A program made the position numbers and the translations under genes. From Insolitispirillum peregrinum (GTDB lineage: Bacteria; Pseudomonadota; Alphaproteobacteria; Rhodospirillales; Rhodospirillaceae), in NCBI RefSeq assembly GCF_042665255.1, contig NZ_JBHTCD010000003.1: 64,000 nt of DNA. One strand, 5' to 3'. Every line of letters begins with the position of its first letter. Position 1 is the stretch's first letter. Under the pieces are notes generated by a model. That model was given only the letters and a program-made list of their open reading frames with translations, was not told where the DNA came from and did not search any database. This document shows positions 33,492 through 43,361 of this stretch, in pieces.

Positions 33492-35015
33492 ATGAAGAGC
33501 GACAGTGTCAAACACCTGCTCGCCCACCTGACGCCCGATGAGCTGGCCGAGCTGGACAGCCTGTTGACGGTGGGCAAGGTGTGGATGCCGCTGCCGGGGC
33601 CGCAGGCGGTGGCCTATGACAGCCGGGCCGATGTGATCGGCTACGGCGGGTCTGCTGGCGGCGGGAAGACCGATCTGGCCCTGGGGATGGCGCTGACGAA
33701 ACACACCGTCAGCGCCATTTTTCGTCGCGAGGCGACCCAGTTGCACGGGATCATTGAACGCCTTGCCGAGCTGCGGCAGGGCCGTGACGGCTATAACGGC
33801 TCGGAGAAAATCTGGCGGCTGGGTGATGGCAAGCGGATTGAATTCGGCTCGGCCCCCAATGCGGGCGATGAAACCCGCTATCAGGGTCGCCCGAAAGACC
33901 TGTTGGTGATCGACGAGGCGACCAACTTTCTGGAACAGCAGGTGCGCTTTCTGATGGGCTGGGTGCGCACCACCCTTCCCGGTCAGCACTGCCAGACGTT
34001 GATGACCTTCAACCCGCCGACCAATGCCGACGGGCAATGGATCATCGCCTTTTTTGCCCCGTGGCTGGACCGTACCCACCCCAACCCGGCGCAGGCCGGG
34101 GAGGTGCGCTGGTTCGCCAGTCTGGACGGGCGCGACGTGGAACTGACCAGCCCCGAGCCGTTCAGCCACAACGGCGAACTGATCAAGCCGCAGTCGCGCA
34201 CCTTCATTCCATCGCGCATCACCGACAACCCCTATCTGATGGGAACCGGCTACATGGCAACGCTGCAATCCCTGCCCGAGCCGTTGCGCTCGCAGATGCT
34301 GCATGGCGACTTTACCGCCGGGCTGGAGGATGACGCCTATCAGGTGATTCCGTCGGCGTGGGTGATCGCGGCGCAGGACCGTTGGCAGCCGCGTGATGGC
34401 TCCGGCAAGGGTCCGATGGACAGCATGGGGGTGGACGTGGCGCGCGGCGGGCGGGACGAAACGGTGATCGTCCGCCGCCACGGGGCATGGTTTGACGAAC
34501 TGGTGACCCATCCGGGCAGCGCCTCTCCCGATGGTCCCAGTGTGGCGGCGCAGGTGCTGGCGGTGCGGCGCGATGCTGCCCCGGTCCACATCGACGTGGT
34601 GGGCTGGGGAGCCAGTCCGTTCGACTTCCTGCTGTCGAACGGGGTGCAGACGCTGGGGGTCAACGGGGCGTCAAAGTCCCATGGCACCAGCCGCGAGGGC
34701 GGCTTGCGCTTTGTCAACCGTCGCGCCGAAGTGTGGTGGCGGCTGCGCGAGGCGCTCGACCCCTTAAGCCCGCAACCGCTGGCCCTGCCGAAAGACCCGC
34801 GCCTGCGGGCCGATCTGTGCGCGCCGAAATGGACGCTGGGAACCGGCGGTATCCAGATCGAAAGCAAGGACGACATCATTGCCCGGCTGGGCCGCTCGCC
34901 TGACCGCGGCGATGCGGTGGCGCTGGCGCTGATATCCACCCTGAAAGACAACATGCGAGCTTCGGCCCCGGCCTTTGCGGTCGGGGCGGACTATGACCCC
35001 TTTGGAGGACAGTAA
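33492..35015 (+). CDS. Phage terminase large subunit
   Basis: 507 residues. The ATPase domain has Walker A at about 52-61 (YGGSAGGGKTDLAL) and Walker B LLVIDEATN near residue 140. The RNase H-like nuclease has GVDVARGGRDE near 318 and RSPDRGDAVALAL near 475, so the acidic residues are present. It is the motor that packages DNA into proheads. No frameshift or stop is present, which argues for recent selection. The ribosome binding site is weak (GAGAC). Confidence 0.95.
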   Translation: MKSDSVKHLLAHLTPDELAELDSLLTVGKVWMPLPGPQAVAYDSRADVIGYGGSAGGGKTDLALGMALTKHTVSAIFRREATQLHGIIERLAELRQGRDGYNGSEKIWRLGDGKRIEFGSAPNAGDETRYQGRPKDLLVIDEATNFLEQQVRFLMGWVRTTLPGQHCQTLMTFNPPTNADGQWIIAFFAPWLDRTHPNPAQAGEVRWFASLDGRDVELTSPEPFSHNGELIKPQSRTFIPSRITDNPYLMGTGYMATLQSLPEPLRSQMLHGDFTAGLEDDAYQVIPSAWVIAAQDRWQPRDGSGKGPMDSMGVDVARGGRDETVIVRRHGAWFDELVTHPGSASPDGPSVAAQVLAVRRDAAPVHIDVVGWGASPFDFLLSNGVQTLGVNGASKSHGTSREGGLRFVNRRAEVWWRLREALDPLSPQPLALPKDPRLRADLCAPKWTLGTGGIQIESKDDIIARLGRSPDRGDAVALALISTLKDNMRASAPAFAVGADYDPFGGQ

Positions 35016-35016
35016 G

Positions 35017-35232
35017 ATGGGAATGTTAGGCGGCGGCGGCAGCGCAACGCCGACGGTGGCAACGATCACCCCGACCAAGGCGGCAAGCATGGCTGACAGC
35101 GCCGTGCAGGACGCCTATGCCGCGTCACGCAAACGCTATAGCGCGGCAGGCACCAACACCACCGTTCTGACCAGTGGCAGCGGGGCCAGCGGGGCCACCA
35201 CCACCGGCGGCAAGACCCTGTTGGGCCAGTAA
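35017..35232 (+). CDS. Small Gly/Thr/Ala-rich phage protein
   Basis: 71 residues, low complexity (MGMLGGGGSATPTVATITPT at the start, AATTTGG-like at the end). It starts one base after the terL stop with GGAGG eight bases upstream, and a similar small frame occurs between terL and portal in related podoviruses. Function unknown; possibly a virion component. Confidence 0.65.
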   Translation: MGMLGGGGSATPTVATITPTKAASMADSAVQDAYAASRKRYSAAGTNTTVLTSGSGASGATTTGGKTLLGQ

Positions 35233-35244
35233 GGAACAGGCACG

Positions 35245-37101
35245 ATGGCAACGTTGATGACACAGGGTGGGCCGGGCGATGGTCCACCCGCCAAACAAAA
35301 AGGGGGGCCACCTGCCGACCGGCCTGACCGGCCCTATGGCAAGGAGGCAGCCCCTCGGGCGCCGCAAAACCTGACAGTCTCCCCCGCCGAGGCCACTCGC
35401 ATTCGCCAGCAGGTGTTGCAGCGCCACGCCGCCCTGAAGTCCGAGCGCGAAAGCTGGGTCGATCACTGGCGGCAGGTGTCGGACGTGGTGTTGCCGCGCC
35501 GGGGGCGATTCCTGATCAGTGACCGCAACAAGGGCAGTCGCCGGAACCGCAAGGTGATCGACAACACTGCCACGCTGGCGCTGCGCGATCTGGCCTCCGG
35601 GCTGATGGGCGGGGTTACGTCTCCGGCCCGCCCGTGGTTCCGCCTGTCCACCCAGCGGCCCGGCCTGATCGAAGACGGCGACGCCCGCCGCTGGCTGGCC
35701 GACGTGGAACGGCTGATGCGGGAAATCTTCAACCGTTCCAACACCTACAACGCCCTGTTCTCGGTCTATGAAGAGCTGGCGGCCTTTGGCACGGCGGCGA
35801 TGCTGGTCTACGAGGACTATGACACGGTCATTTCCTGCGAAACCCTGACCGCCGGGCAGTACTGTGTTGCCCCCGACAAGCACGGGCGGGTTCATGCCCT
35901 GTACCGCGACCACGCGATGACCGTCGAACAGGTGGTGCAGGAGTTCGTTGAAACCGCGCCGGGGCAGTATGACTGGTCGGTGGTATCGTCGGCGGTGCGC
36001 CAGCAATGGGAGCGCGGCCTGCGCGATGGCTGGGTGGACGTGATGCAGGCCATCGAGCCGAATCCTGACTATCGCCCGGACAGCAAGCTGGCCCGTCATG
36101 CCCGGTTTCGTTCGCTGTGGCTGGAAGTCGGTGGCCCGCCTGACCGGCTGCTGCGGCTGTCGGGCTTTCAGGAGTTTCCCGCCCTCTGTCCGCGCTGGAA
36201 CATCGCCGGAGCGGACATTTACGGCACCTCACCGGCGATGGACGCACTGGGCGATGTTGAACAGTTGCAGATGCAGGAGCGTGAAAAGGCCAAGGCCATC
36301 CAGAAGATGGTCAACCCGCCGCTGAACGTGCCGACCAGCACCCAGCGCAACGCGGTGGTCAATGCCCTGCCGAATGGCATCACCTATTTCGATCCGACCA
36401 GCGGCGGTACCTCGGCGGCGATGGCAACGCCGCTGTATCAGGTGCAGCCGCGGGTGATGGAATTGCAGCAGGATATGGAGGTGGTCCGCCAGCGCATCCG
36501 GTCTTCGTTCCATGCCGACCTGTGGCGGATGATCACCGACCTTGACCGATCAGGCATCACCGCCACCGAGGTGGACGCCCGCAAGGAAGAAAAGCTGGTG
36601 ATGCTGGGGCCGGTGCTGGAACGGCTGCACCACGAACTACTGGACCCGCTGATTGACCGCACCTTTGCCATTGCCCAGCGGGCGGGCATCCTGCCGGAGA
36701 TTCCCGAGGCGCTGGGCGGGCAGGATATCCGCGTCGAGTACATTTCGATGCTGGCGCAGGCCCAGCGGGCGGTGGCGATCAACGGCATCGAACGGATGGT
36801 GGGCTTTGTCGGCCAGTTGGCGCAGATGGACCCGTCGGTGCTCGACAAGCTGGACCGTGATCAGGCGGTGGACGAAGTGGCCGAAGCAATCGGTGCGCCG
36901 CCCCGGCTGATCCGCTCGGATGACGAGGTGGGCCAGATGCGTGAGCAACGGGCGCAGGCGCAGGCCCAGCAGGCGCAGGCGCAACAGCAGATGGCGATGA
37001 TGCAACAGGCGGCGCAGGGCGCTCAGACCCTGTCGCAGACCGACACCAGCGGGCAGAACGCCCTGACCGACCTGATGGCGCTGACCGGGGGGGCGATGTG
37101 A
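35245..37101 (+). CDS. Podovirus portal (head-tail connector) protein
   Basis: 618 residues, of the T7 gp8/BPP-1-type head-tail connector family: RHAALKSERESWVDHWRQVS and VVLPRRGRFL near the start, DNTATLALRDLASGLMGGVT and PWFRL, then the long helical region (MQEREKAKAIQKMVNPPLNV) and a Gln/Ala-rich C-terminal tail (about 560-600) that is probably coiled-coil. It forms the dodecameric ring through which DNA passes. Its stop overlaps the next ATG by one base. Confidence 0.93.
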   Translation: MATLMTQGGPGDGPPAKQKGGPPADRPDRPYGKEAAPRAPQNLTVSPAEATRIRQQVLQRHAALKSERESWVDHWRQVSDVVLPRRGRFLISDRNKGSRRNRKVIDNTATLALRDLASGLMGGVTSPARPWFRLSTQRPGLIEDGDARRWLADVERLMREIFNRSNTYNALFSVYEELAAFGTAAMLVYEDYDTVISCETLTAGQYCVAPDKHGRVHALYRDHAMTVEQVVQEFVETAPGQYDWSVVSSAVRQQWERGLRDGWVDVMQAIEPNPDYRPDSKLARHARFRSLWLEVGGPPDRLLRLSGFQEFPALCPRWNIAGADIYGTSPAMDALGDVEQLQMQEREKAKAIQKMVNPPLNVPTSTQRNAVVNALPNGITYFDPTSGGTSAAMATPLYQVQPRVMELQQDMEVVRQRIRSSFHADLWRMITDLDRSGITATEVDARKEEKLVMLGPVLERLHHELLDPLIDRTFAIAQRAGILPEIPEALGGQDIRVEYISMLAQAQRAVAINGIERMVGFVGQLAQMDPSVLDKLDRDQAVDEVAEAIGAPPRLIRSDDEVGQMREQRAQAQAQQAQAQQQMAMMQQAAQGAQTLSQTDTSGQNALTDLMALTGGAM

Positions 37102-37412
37102 TGCGGGAGCTTCCCTTTGCCATTGACGCCCCCGAGCAGGAACAGCGCCGCAAGGACAAGGCCAGCGAGGCCGCCGACCGTGACGCCGCCGACCTGCGGG
37201 CGGTGCTGGCGCTGCCCGAGGGGCGTCGCCTGCTGGCCGCGCTGATTGCGCAAGGAGCACCGCTGGCGACCACCTTTCAGGCCGACCCGCTGACGATGGC
37301 CTTCCGCGAGGGCTACCGGAATGCCGCTCTGGCCCTGATTGCCCGCATCAGCCAGACCGCGCCGGAGTATCTGGCCGGGCTGGTGTTCAGTTCTCCTGAC
37401 ACAACGGAGTGA
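37101..37412 (+). CDS. Bbp19-like phage protein
   Basis: 103 residues. The core (LRAVLALPEGRRLLAALI, then AFREGYRNAALALIARI and PEYLAGLV) matches the small Bbp19-type domain found directly after the portal gene in BPP-1-like phages. Role unknown. Charged helical N-terminus. TGATG overlap with the portal stop. Confidence 0.75.
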   Translation: MRELPFAIDAPEQEQRRKDKASEAADRDAADLRAVLALPEGRRLLAALIAQGAPLATTFQADPLTMAFREGYRNAALALIARISQTAPEYLAGLVFSSPDTTE

Positions 37413-37420
37413 TTCCGACC

Positions 37421-38038
37421 ATGACCGACACCATCCCCACCGCCCCGGAGGCTCCGGCGGCGGCCCCTGCTGCTGCGCCTGCGGCGGCTGAGACTGCTGC
37501 CACCAGCCTGTTGGGGGCTGCATCTGCGTCCGCCGGAACTCTGGTCTCCAATGGCCAGTCTCCGCAACAGCCCGCCGAGGTCGGGGCTGCGGCAGACTAC
37601 TCGACCCTTGCCCTCCCCGAAGGAGCCACCGCCGATCCGGCGACCATGGACGCCTTCAAGGCGCTGCTGGGCGAACACAAGCTGTCAACGGAAGGGGGCC
37701 AAAAACTGCTCGATCTGCATTTGCAGACCCTGCAGGCCCAGCAGCAGCAGGTGCAGCAGACCATCGCCGGATGGGCGCAGCAGGTCGGGAATGACCCGGA
37801 AATCGGCGGTGTCCGCCAGGCGCAGGTCCTCGGGCTGGCCCGGCAGGCACTGGATACCTATGGCTCGCCCGAATTGCTTGGCGTGCTGAACGAGACCGGC
37901 CTTGGCAACCACCCGGAGGTGATCCGTGCCTTTTACCGCATGGGCAAGGCCATTGCCGAAGATGGCCGCCGCGGGCCGGGCCATGGTGTGGCCCCTGACC
38001 CGCTGCGGGCGCTGTATCCGACCATGTTCAAGGACTGA
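37421..38038 (+). CDS. Probable capsid scaffolding protein
   Basis: 205 residues placed directly before the capsid gene. The N-terminus is a Pro/Ala-rich disordered segment (about 1-60), followed by helices with a Gln-rich coiled coil (LDLHLQTLQAQQQQVQQTIAGW). Composition, acidity and position fit a scaffold or capsid-assembly protein; similar proteins in related phages are annotated only as hypothetical. GGAG precedes the ATG. Confidence 0.65.
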   Translation: MTDTIPTAPEAPAAAPAAAPAAAETAATSLLGAASASAGTLVSNGQSPQQPAEVGAAADYSTLALPEGATADPATMDAFKALLGEHKLSTEGGQKLLDLHLQTLQAQQQQVQQTIAGWAQQVGNDPEIGGVRQAQVLGLARQALDTYGSPELLGVLNETGLGNHPEVIRAFYRMGKAIAEDGRRGPGHGVAPDPLRALYPTMFKD

Positions 38039-38108
38039 TACCGGGGCACCGGCCAAACCAACACACCTTCACACCACACCTTCACATCAAATCTGAGGAC
38101 CAAATTCC

Positions 38109-39101
38109 ATGAGCACTCTTTCCAACACCAATCCGACCCTGAATGATCTGGCCAAGGCCACCGACCCCAGCGGCAGCATTGCCAGTGTGGTGGAAATCCT
38201 GTCGCAGTCGAACGAGATCCTCGACGACATGACGTGGATCGAAGGCAACCTGCCGACCGGCCACCGTACCACCATCCGCTCGGGTCTGCCGGTGCCGACC
38301 TGGCGCAAGCTGTACGGCGGCGTCCAGCCCGCCAAGTCGGAACGGGTGCAGATCACCGATACCTGCGGCATGCTGGAAGCCTATGCCGAAATCGACAAGG
38401 CGCTGGCCGACCTGAACGGCAACACCGCTGCCTTCCGCCTGTCGGAAGACCGCGCCCACATCGAGGGCATGAGCCAGGCGATGGCGACGGCGCTGTTCTA
38501 TGGCAATGAAACCACCACTCCGGCGGCCTTTACCGGGCTGGCCCCGCGTTACAACAGCCTGAGCGCCGAAAACGCCGACAACATCGTCTCGCACGGTGGG
38601 TCGGGCAGCGACAATGCCTCGATCTGGCTGGTGGTGTGGGGGCCGGATTCGGTCCATGGCATCACGCCCAAGGGCAGCAAGGCCGGGTTGCAGACCAAGG
38701 ATCTGGGCGAAGTGACCGTCGAGGATGTCGATGGCAATGGTGGCCGCATGCAGGCCTATCGGTCGCATTACCGCTGGGATGCCGGGCTGTCGGTGCGCGA
38801 TTGGCGCTATGTGGTGCGTATCGCCAACATCGACGTCAGTGACCTGGGCACGGTGGCGAATACCAAGAACCTGATCACCTCGATGGTGATGGCCTCGGAA
38901 CGCATCCCGGCGTTGGGCAAGGGTCGCGCCTGCTGGTACGTCAACCGCACCATCCGTGAAAAGCTGCGGCTGGGGATCACCGAAAAGATTGCCAACAACC
39001 TGAGCTGGGAAACCGTCGCCGGGAAACGGGTGATGACCTTTGACGACATCCCGGTGCGTCGCTGCGACGTGCTGCTGAACACCGAAGCCGCCGTTTCGTA
39101 A
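38109..39101 (+). CDS. Major capsid protein (Bbp17-like)
   Basis: 330 residues, the Bbp17/BPP-1-type HK97-fold capsid family: SIASVVEILSQSNEILDDM, TGHRTTIRSGLPVPTWRKLYGG, and the C-terminal DDIPVRRCDVLLNTE. It forms the icosahedral shell. GAGGACC lies upstream of the ATG. Intact and without obvious decay. Confidence 0.93.
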   Translation: MSTLSNTNPTLNDLAKATDPSGSIASVVEILSQSNEILDDMTWIEGNLPTGHRTTIRSGLPVPTWRKLYGGVQPAKSERVQITDTCGMLEAYAEIDKALADLNGNTAAFRLSEDRAHIEGMSQAMATALFYGNETTTPAAFTGLAPRYNSLSAENADNIVSHGGSGSDNASIWLVVWGPDSVHGITPKGSKAGLQTKDLGEVTVEDVDGNGGRMQAYRSHYRWDAGLSVRDWRYVVRIANIDVSDLGTVANTKNLITSMVMASERIPALGKGRACWYVNRTIREKLRLGITEKIANNLSWETVAGKRVMTFDDIPVRRCDVLLNTEAAVS

Positions 39102-39171
39102 CTCCCCTCCTGTACCAGACCTGCCATTTCCCCGCTATCGGGGAAATGGCCTTCACGAAGGACATATCACG

Positions 39172-39618
39172 ATGATCATCGACACCCGGACCCAGTTCTG
39201 TTCCACCACCGCGTTGAATACCGGCGCGGCGGGTACCTACACCCTTGGCGACGTGATCGACCTGAAGACCAGCGGGCTGGATATCGGCCACGGCGAGCCG
39301 CTGTATCTGGTGATTCAGGTCAGCACCACCGCCACCTCGGGCGGGGCGGCTACCGCCGCCTTTACCCTTGCCAGCGACAGTACCGCCAGCATTGCCACCG
39401 ATGGCTCGGCCAGCGTCCATTACACCACCGGGGCCATCGCCCTGTCGGCGCTGAGTGCCGGAACGATGGTGGCGGTGGTGGCCCTGCCGCAGGGCACCTA
39501 TGAACGCTATCTCGGCCTGTTGCAGACCACCGGCACGGCGGCCTTTACCGCTGGCAAGGTCAACGCCTTCCTGACCCTCAATCCGCCGAAGTGGAAGGCC
39601 TATTCCGACGGGATCTGA
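39172..39618 (+). CDS. Bbp16-like capsid cement protein
   Basis: 148 residues, with MIIDTRTQFCSTTALN and VIDLKTSGLDIGHGEPLYLV, the pattern of the Bbp16 cement protein of phage BPP-1, which clamps the capsid surface. Ala/Thr-rich beta protein. Its position right after the capsid gene agrees. Confidence 0.88.
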   Translation: MIIDTRTQFCSTTALNTGAAGTYTLGDVIDLKTSGLDIGHGEPLYLVIQVSTTATSGGAATAAFTLASDSTASIATDGSASVHYTTGAIALSALSAGTMVAVVALPQGTYERYLGLLQTTGTAAFTAGKVNAFLTLNPPKWKAYSDGI

Positions 39619-39684
39619 TCCCGCCCCTGATCCACGTTCCAGCCCCTGCCATCCGGCGGGGGCTTTTGCTTTTGGAGATGCTGA

Positions 39685-39852
39685 ATGCCGCGTTACAAAG
39701 TGATCCAGCCCTGTTTTCTTGATGGTGTCTTGCGCGAAATCGGCGAGGTGATCGAATTCAGTGGCGCACCGGGCAAGGCCCTGTTGCCGCTGGAGGCCGC
39801 CAGTAAACCGGCTTTGACCAAGCCCGCAGTTTCCCGCAAGACGGAGGGCTAA
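39685..39852 (+). CDS. Small phage protein between cement and tail adaptor genes
   Basis: 55 residues (MPRYKVIQPCFLDGVLREIG at the start, basic tail). GGAGATG lies five bases before the ATG, and the stop is four bases before the next gene. YKVIQP...GEVIEF suggests a small beta-barrel. No named family recognised; tight packing supports it being a gene. Confidence 0.7.
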   Translation: MPRYKVIQPCFLDGVLREIGEVIEFSGAPGKALLPLEAASKPALTKPAVSRKTEG

Positions 39853-39856
39853 GGCG

Positions 39857-40480
39857 ATGGCTGTCTCTCCGGTTTCTGTCTGCTCGCTGGCCCTGACACG
39901 CCTGGGGGGGCAGCCGATTGCCTCGCTGTCCGAAGGCTCGAAAGAGGCCATCCTGTGCAGTGCCTTTTACGAGCTGTCCCGCGATGCCACCTTGCGCGAT
40001 CACCCGTGGAACTTTGCCACCCGCCGCCGGGCACTGGCAGTGTTGTCCAGCGGCGGGACGGACGGCGATGCGGCCATTCCGTGGGCTTACATCTATGGCT
40101 GGCCGTCCGATTGCCTGCTGGCGCGGCGCATCCACAATCCGGCCAGCACCACCGTTGCCATCCCCTATGAGGTGGCGCTGAACAGCAGTGGCGAGCGGGT
40201 GATCTATACCGATCAGGCAACGGCCACGCTGGTTTACACCACCCGCGTCACCGACCTGACCCTGTGCGATCCGCTGTTCATCGAGGCGATGACATGGAAG
40301 CTGGCAACGGAATTGTCCATTCCGCTGACGCAGGATCGCGGGCTGATGCAGGTGGCAACCACCATGTACCAGAACGCCATCGCCAAGGCCCGCACGCTGG
40401 ACGCCAACGAAGGCAGCGCCGATGACCTCAGCCAGGCGAGCTGGCTGGAAGCGCGTCTGGGCTATCAGAGCCTTTATTGA
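39857..40480 (+). CDS. Tail tubular protein A-like (gp11-type) adaptor
   Basis: 207 residues with the CSLALTRLGGQPIASLSEGSKEA start, DHPWNFATRR and the C-terminal AKARTLDANEGS typical of podovirus gp11-like adaptors that connect portal and nozzle. Complete. Confidence 0.9.
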   Translation: MAVSPVSVCSLALTRLGGQPIASLSEGSKEAILCSAFYELSRDATLRDHPWNFATRRRALAVLSSGGTDGDAAIPWAYIYGWPSDCLLARRIHNPASTTVAIPYEVALNSSGERVIYTDQATATLVYTTRVTDLTLCDPLFIEAMTWKLATELSIPLTQDRGLMQVATTMYQNAIAKARTLDANEGSADDLSQASWLEARLGYQSLY

Positions 40481-40492
40481 GGACATATCCCC

Positions 40493-42889
40493 ATGACCCA
40501 ACGGATGTTCATTCCCAGCTTTGCCGGGGGCGAGCTGTCGCCCGCGATGTATGGCCGGGTTGACCTCAGCAAATACGCCATCGGCCTGCGGCGGTGCCGC
40601 AATTTTCTGGTTCACCGGACCGGCGGGGTGTCCAACCGGGCAGGGTTCCGCTTTCTGGGGACGGTGGCCGATGAAGACGTGGTGCCGACGCTGATCCCGT
40701 TCCGCTTCAACACCAGCGCCGATCAGGTGGCGATCCTTGAGTTCGGCAATTACACCATGCGCATCTGGTATCAGGGAGCACTGATCACCGATGACACGGA
40801 CGCGGTGCTGGTGGTGACCACTCCCTACACCGCCGCCGAAGCTGCGGTGATGGGGCGGGTGCAGTCCGGCGACGTGATGTATCTGGCTCACCCGGACCAC
40901 CCGCCGCAAAAGCTGTCGCGCACCGCCTGGGACGAATGGAGCTTTGACGAGCTGGATTTCGTGCCGAAGTTCGAGTTGCCGACCACTGGCAATACGGCGT
41001 GGCGGCTGACCAAGGTACGGCAGCCGGATGGTGTGACCGGAATGACCCCCAGTGCGAGGGGGGGCGTGATCACCATGCAAACCACCGGCAGCTATGTGGT
41101 GCCGGTGGCCGGGTGGGAAACTGCCGATGTCGGGCGGATCGTCAAGTATATGGACAGCGGTGAGATCTTTATCACTGCCGTGTCTGAGGACCGGATCACC
41201 GCCACTGGCACCGTGCTGGGTATCCTGCCATCGACCAACCGTGCGGGATATGAGCAATGGTCGGTCTGGGCCTATCAGGTGAGCGGATCTGCCACCGCCT
41301 GGTCGGCGTCGCTGTCCGGTTCGACCCACAGCTATACTGAAACGATTACCTACAAGATCACCGCCATTTCCGAGGAAACCGGCGAAGAAAGCCTGCCGTC
41401 TGATCCGGTATCGATCCTGGGGCCGACGTCTGATGATTGGCCGGTGGGAACCAAGATAAAGCTGGTCGGTCCGGCCAGTGGCGACACGGTGGCCTATTAC
41501 CGGATCTATAAGGAACAGAACGGCATGTACGGCTATGTCGGGCTGGCCGCCGAAGGTGAGTTCACCGATGACAACCTGACGCCCGATATTTCCGACGGTC
41601 CGCCCGACGCCCGCAACCCGTTTGCCGACGAAGGCGATTATCCGGCGCTGGTCACCATCCACCAGCAAAGATTATGTTTTGCCGCCACCACCAACACCCC
41701 GAACGGGGTGTGGATGTCGCGTACCGGCTTTTTCGAGAACTTTTCCGTTGCCACCCCGACCAAGGACGACGACGCCATCACCTTTGCCATCGGCTCGGGC
41801 GAAATCAACGCCGTGCGCGGGTTGGTGTCGGTCAATGACCTGATCATTCTGACCGCAGGCAGCGAGAACGTCTGCACGGGCGGCAACACCGGCTCTGCCC
41901 TGACCCCGACCAGTGTCACCGTCAGGCCGCAATCGTACTGGGGTGGTGGTGATTTGCCGCCACTGGTGTCGGGTAATAGGGCGCTGTTCATTCAGGGACT
42001 GGGCAGTGCGGTGCGCGATCTGGGCTATGAGTACAGCGTCGATGGCTTCAAGGGCAACGACCTGAGCGTGATGGCTCGCCACCTGCTGGATGGATACAGC
42101 ATTGTTTCATGGGCCTATGCGCAGGTGCCGGATTCGACGTTCTGGCTGGTGCGCAGCGACGGGGCGCTGTTGAGCCTGACCTATTTCAATGAACAGGAAT
42201 TGCAGGCATGGGCGCTGCACACCACTCCCAACGGCTCTTTCGAGCGGGTGGCGGTGATCGAGGGCGAGGACCGCCATGAACTGTATGCGGTGGTGCGGCG
42301 GACGGTGGATGGCGTGGAGCGGCGGTTCATCGAGCGTCTGGCCCGCCGTCGGCTGGACACCATCAGCGATGCGGTGTTCCTCGACAGTCATTTGACCTAC
42401 ACCGGCAGCGCGATCAGCAGCATCAGCGGGCTGGATCATCTGGAAGGGGCGACGGTCGGGATCATGGCCGATGGCACGGTGCTGGATGATCAGGTGGTCA
42501 GTGGCGGAGCCATCACCCTGCCGCGCGGGTTTTCGCAGGTGGTGGTCGGGCTGCGCTATGACACCGACAGCGTGATTGAAACGCTGGATATCGATCTGGG
42601 AGCGGTGCAGGGACTGGGCAGTGTGCAGGGCCGCAAGAAGAGCCTGACCGGGGCGACCATCCGGCTGGAACAGTCGCGCGAGTTTTATGCTGGGCCTGAC
42701 GATGGACACCTGACGCTGACCAAGGCCGCACCGTCGGTCTATGACGCCCCGCCGGACCTGTTCACCGGCGACGTCTCGCTGATGATCCCGCCCACCTGGA
42801 GCAAGACCGGCCGGATCGTGCTGAAGCCCGCCGGGCCGGTGCCGCTGACGGTGCTGGCAATCGCCCCGGACCTCACCATCGGAGGATAA
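40493..42889 (+). CDS. Tail nozzle/tubular protein (gp12-type)
   Basis: 798 residues of mostly beta structure. The start (SFAGGELSPAMYGRVDLSKY, CRNFLVHRTGGVSNRAGF) is diagnostic of the nozzle-like tail protein of BPP-1/T7-type podoviruses. It forms the end of the short tail. A Gly/Ser fibronectin-like stretch sits near 260-310. Intact. Confidence 0.9.
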   Translation: MTQRMFIPSFAGGELSPAMYGRVDLSKYAIGLRRCRNFLVHRTGGVSNRAGFRFLGTVADEDVVPTLIPFRFNTSADQVAILEFGNYTMRIWYQGALITDDTDAVLVVTTPYTAAEAAVMGRVQSGDVMYLAHPDHPPQKLSRTAWDEWSFDELDFVPKFELPTTGNTAWRLTKVRQPDGVTGMTPSARGGVITMQTTGSYVVPVAGWETADVGRIVKYMDSGEIFITAVSEDRITATGTVLGILPSTNRAGYEQWSVWAYQVSGSATAWSASLSGSTHSYTETITYKITAISEETGEESLPSDPVSILGPTSDDWPVGTKIKLVGPASGDTVAYYRIYKEQNGMYGYVGLAAEGEFTDDNLTPDISDGPPDARNPFADEGDYPALVTIHQQRLCFAATTNTPNGVWMSRTGFFENFSVATPTKDDDAITFAIGSGEINAVRGLVSVNDLIILTAGSENVCTGGNTGSALTPTSVTVRPQSYWGGGDLPPLVSGNRALFIQGLGSAVRDLGYEYSVDGFKGNDLSVMARHLLDGYSIVSWAYAQVPDSTFWLVRSDGALLSLTYFNEQELQAWALHTTPNGSFERVAVIEGEDRHELYAVVRRTVDGVERRFIERLARRRLDTISDAVFLDSHLTYTGSAISSISGLDHLEGATVGIMADGTVLDDQVVSGGAITLPRGFSQVVVGLRYDTDSVIETLDIDLGAVQGLGSVQGRKKSLTGATIRLEQSREFYAGPDDGHLTLTKAAPSVYDAPPDLFTGDVSLMIPPTWSKTGRIVLKPAGPVPLTVLAIAPDLTIGG

Positions 42890-42893
42890 GGCC

Positions 42894-43361
42894 ATGCGGC
42901 CAATCAGGATCGTTGCCGCGCAGGATCACCACCTGCGCGATCTGGCCCGTCGTCTGCGTGCCGGCGACCGGGCCGAAGTGGCGGCTTTGGGCTATCCCGA
43001 CCCGCTGCCCGGCATTCGCGCCAGTGCGGCGGCATCGCTGTGGGTGAAGGCCGGGGTGATCGACACCCGCCGGGGCGAACGGGTGCTGGCGGTGTGGGGG
43101 CTGGGGGCGGTGGCCGGTGAGCCGGAGGTGGGCGGGCCGTGGCTGCTGTCCACCCGGTCGATTGAACGCTACCGCAGCGCCCTGTTGCGCTACGCCAAAA
43201 CCGAGATTCCGGCCATGCACCAGCAGTTCCCCATCCTGCGCGGAGTTGTCGATGCCCGGTATGCCGGGGCAGTGCGCTGGATCGGCTGGATGGGGTTTCA
43301 GTATGGGCCGCCGCTGGAGATCAATGGTGTGCCGTTTCTGCCTTTTGAACGGAGTGTGTGA
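42894..43361 (+). CDS. T7 gp13-like internal virion protein
   Basis: 155 residues with a GNAT-like fold (MRPIRIVAAQDHHLRDLARR; AASLWVKAGVIDTRRGERVLAVWGLG split here for length; WIGWMGFQYGPPLEINGVPF at the end). Family members are gp13-type proteins needed for virion assembly in T7-like phages. TGATG overlap with the next gene. Confidence 0.8.
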   Translation: MRPIRIVAAQDHHLRDLARRLRAGDRAEVAALGYPDPLPGIRASAAASLWVKAGVIDTRRGERVLAVWGLGAVAGEPEVGGPWLLSTRSIERYRSALLRYAKTEIPAMHQQFPILRGVVDARYAGAVRWIGWMGFQYGPPLEINGVPFLPFERSV